Shown here in pieces: positions 63,600-64,000 of a DNA stretch of 64,000 bases; the first letter of the stretch is position 1; the number at the start of each line of letters is the position of its first letter. Source of the stretch: an uncultured Caulobacterales bacterium (GTDB taxonomy: Bacteria > Pseudomonadota > Alphaproteobacteria > Caulobacterales > Caulobacteraceae); assembly GCA_903862425.1 (NCBI GenBank), contig CAIOYC010000033.1:33037-97036 (forward strand), read 5' to 3'. A program made the translations under genes and the position numbers. The notes beneath the pieces were generated by a model. It was not told the DNA's origin. It saw only the letters and a list, made by a program, of their open reading frames with translations, and did no database searches.

Positions 63600-64000
63600 T
63601 TAGCCTTCGATCGCGTCGGCGGACGAGGCGCCGTCGGCGCGACGACCGATGATGTCGCCGACCTTCTTGCCGCGCTTGTTGGCGATCTGGCGGGGCGAGG
63701 ATTGACCCTTCAGGGCGTCAAAGGTCGCACGCACCATGTTGTACGGGTTGGACGAGCCGGTGGACTTGCCGACCACGTCGTGAACGCCGAGGGTTTCCAG
63801 CACCGCGCGCATCGGACCGCCGGCGATCACGCCGGTGCCCGGAGGCGCCGCGCGCAGAACCACCTTGCCCGCGCCGTGACGGCCTTGGCCGTCGTGGTGC
63901 AGGGTGCGGCTTTCGCGCAGCGGCACGCGGATCATGGTCTTCTTGGCTTCTTCGGTCGCCTTGCGGATGGCTTCCGGCACTTCGCGCGCCTTGCCATGAC
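63600..64000 (-). CDS. rpsE: 30S ribosomal protein S5 (5' end beyond the window)
   Basis: C-terminal part of S5. The readable frame starts [18 protein letters not shown] at the window edge and includes GSGxx-like [49 protein letters not shown] and the end [11 protein letters not shown]. The N-terminus lies past base 64000. Confidence 0.97.
   Translation of the reverse strand, partial: HGKAREVPEAIRKATEEAKKTMIRVPLRESRTLHHDGQGRHGAGKVVLRAAPPGTGVIAGGPMRAVLETLGVHDVVGKSTGSSNPYNMVRATFDALKGQSSPRQIANKRGKKVGDIIGRRADGASSADAIEG

Overview
The window is GC-rich DNA (roughly two thirds G+C by eye) from an alphaproteobacterium. Most likely it is a member of Caulobacteraceae close to Phenylobacterium or Caulobacter. 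This placement is an inference. It rests on the alphaproteobacterial ribosomal order rpsE-rpmD-rplO-secY-adk-rpsM-rpsK-rpoA-rplQ, on a divergent phosphoenolpyruvate carboxylase family member, on a ScfR/RamB-type regulator beside isocitrate lyase, and on promoter elements close to the Caulobacter housekeeping consensus. I see no tRNA or rRNA gene, CRISPR array, insertion sequence or prophage.

Layout. 0-7.5 kb (minus strand): a TetR regulator, an MFS transporter with an AraC regulator, a dimethylformamidase-like protein beside an amidase, and a YcaQ-type DNA glycosylase. 7.6-13 kb: a divergent PEP carboxylase, a short-chain dehydrogenase and a Tat-exported DUF1254 protein. 13-19 kb: small envelope proteins and an RNA modification group (rsmD, rluB, tadA) with a TMEM175-like channel and a CPBP protease set among them. 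19-25.6 kb: a secreted M16 peptidase, a lower-GC islet with two orphan genes, an acetyltransferase and an acyl-CoA dehydrogenase. 25.6-28 kb: a run of short orphan genes headed by an unusual LuxR-type HTH reading frame, opposite an XRE regulator. 28-36 kb: a two-component pair, a 2-oxoglutarate dioxygenase, repeat-rich DNA, and a KaiC-like ATPase coupled to a hybrid histidine kinase.

36-49.5 kb: a TonB-dependent receptor, a TrhA/hemolysin III membrane protein, a MaoC dehydratase, the cyoABCD ubiquinol oxidase operon, a paoABC-type molybdenum aldehyde oxidoreductase, and a UBP zinc-finger gene coupled to a cNMP-domain flavoprotein. 49.7-57.7 kb: a serine hydrolase, the glyoxylate bypass (aceB, a small orphan gene, aceA) with its presumed divergent regulator, an acetyltransferase and a nucleotide pyrophosphatase-like enzyme. 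57.8-64 kb: the end of the S10-spc-alpha ribosomal cluster with two convincing intrinsic terminators and a good promoter in the adk-rpsM gap. The window ends inside rpsE.

Metabolic reading: acyl-CoA dehydrogenase, MaoC dehydratase, isocitrate lyase and malate synthase fit growth on fatty acids or acetate, with PEP carboxylase as another anaplerotic route. The cyo oxidase and the exported aldehyde oxidoreductase fit an aerobic heterotroph. The least ordinary parts are the KaiC/kinase pair, the overprinted HTH frame at 26.5-27.4 kb, a 34-35 bp dispersed palindromic repeat present twice in opposite orientation, the cysteine-less cNMP/thioredoxin-reductase-like flavoprotein with its zinc-finger partner, and the apparent ATC start of cyoA.
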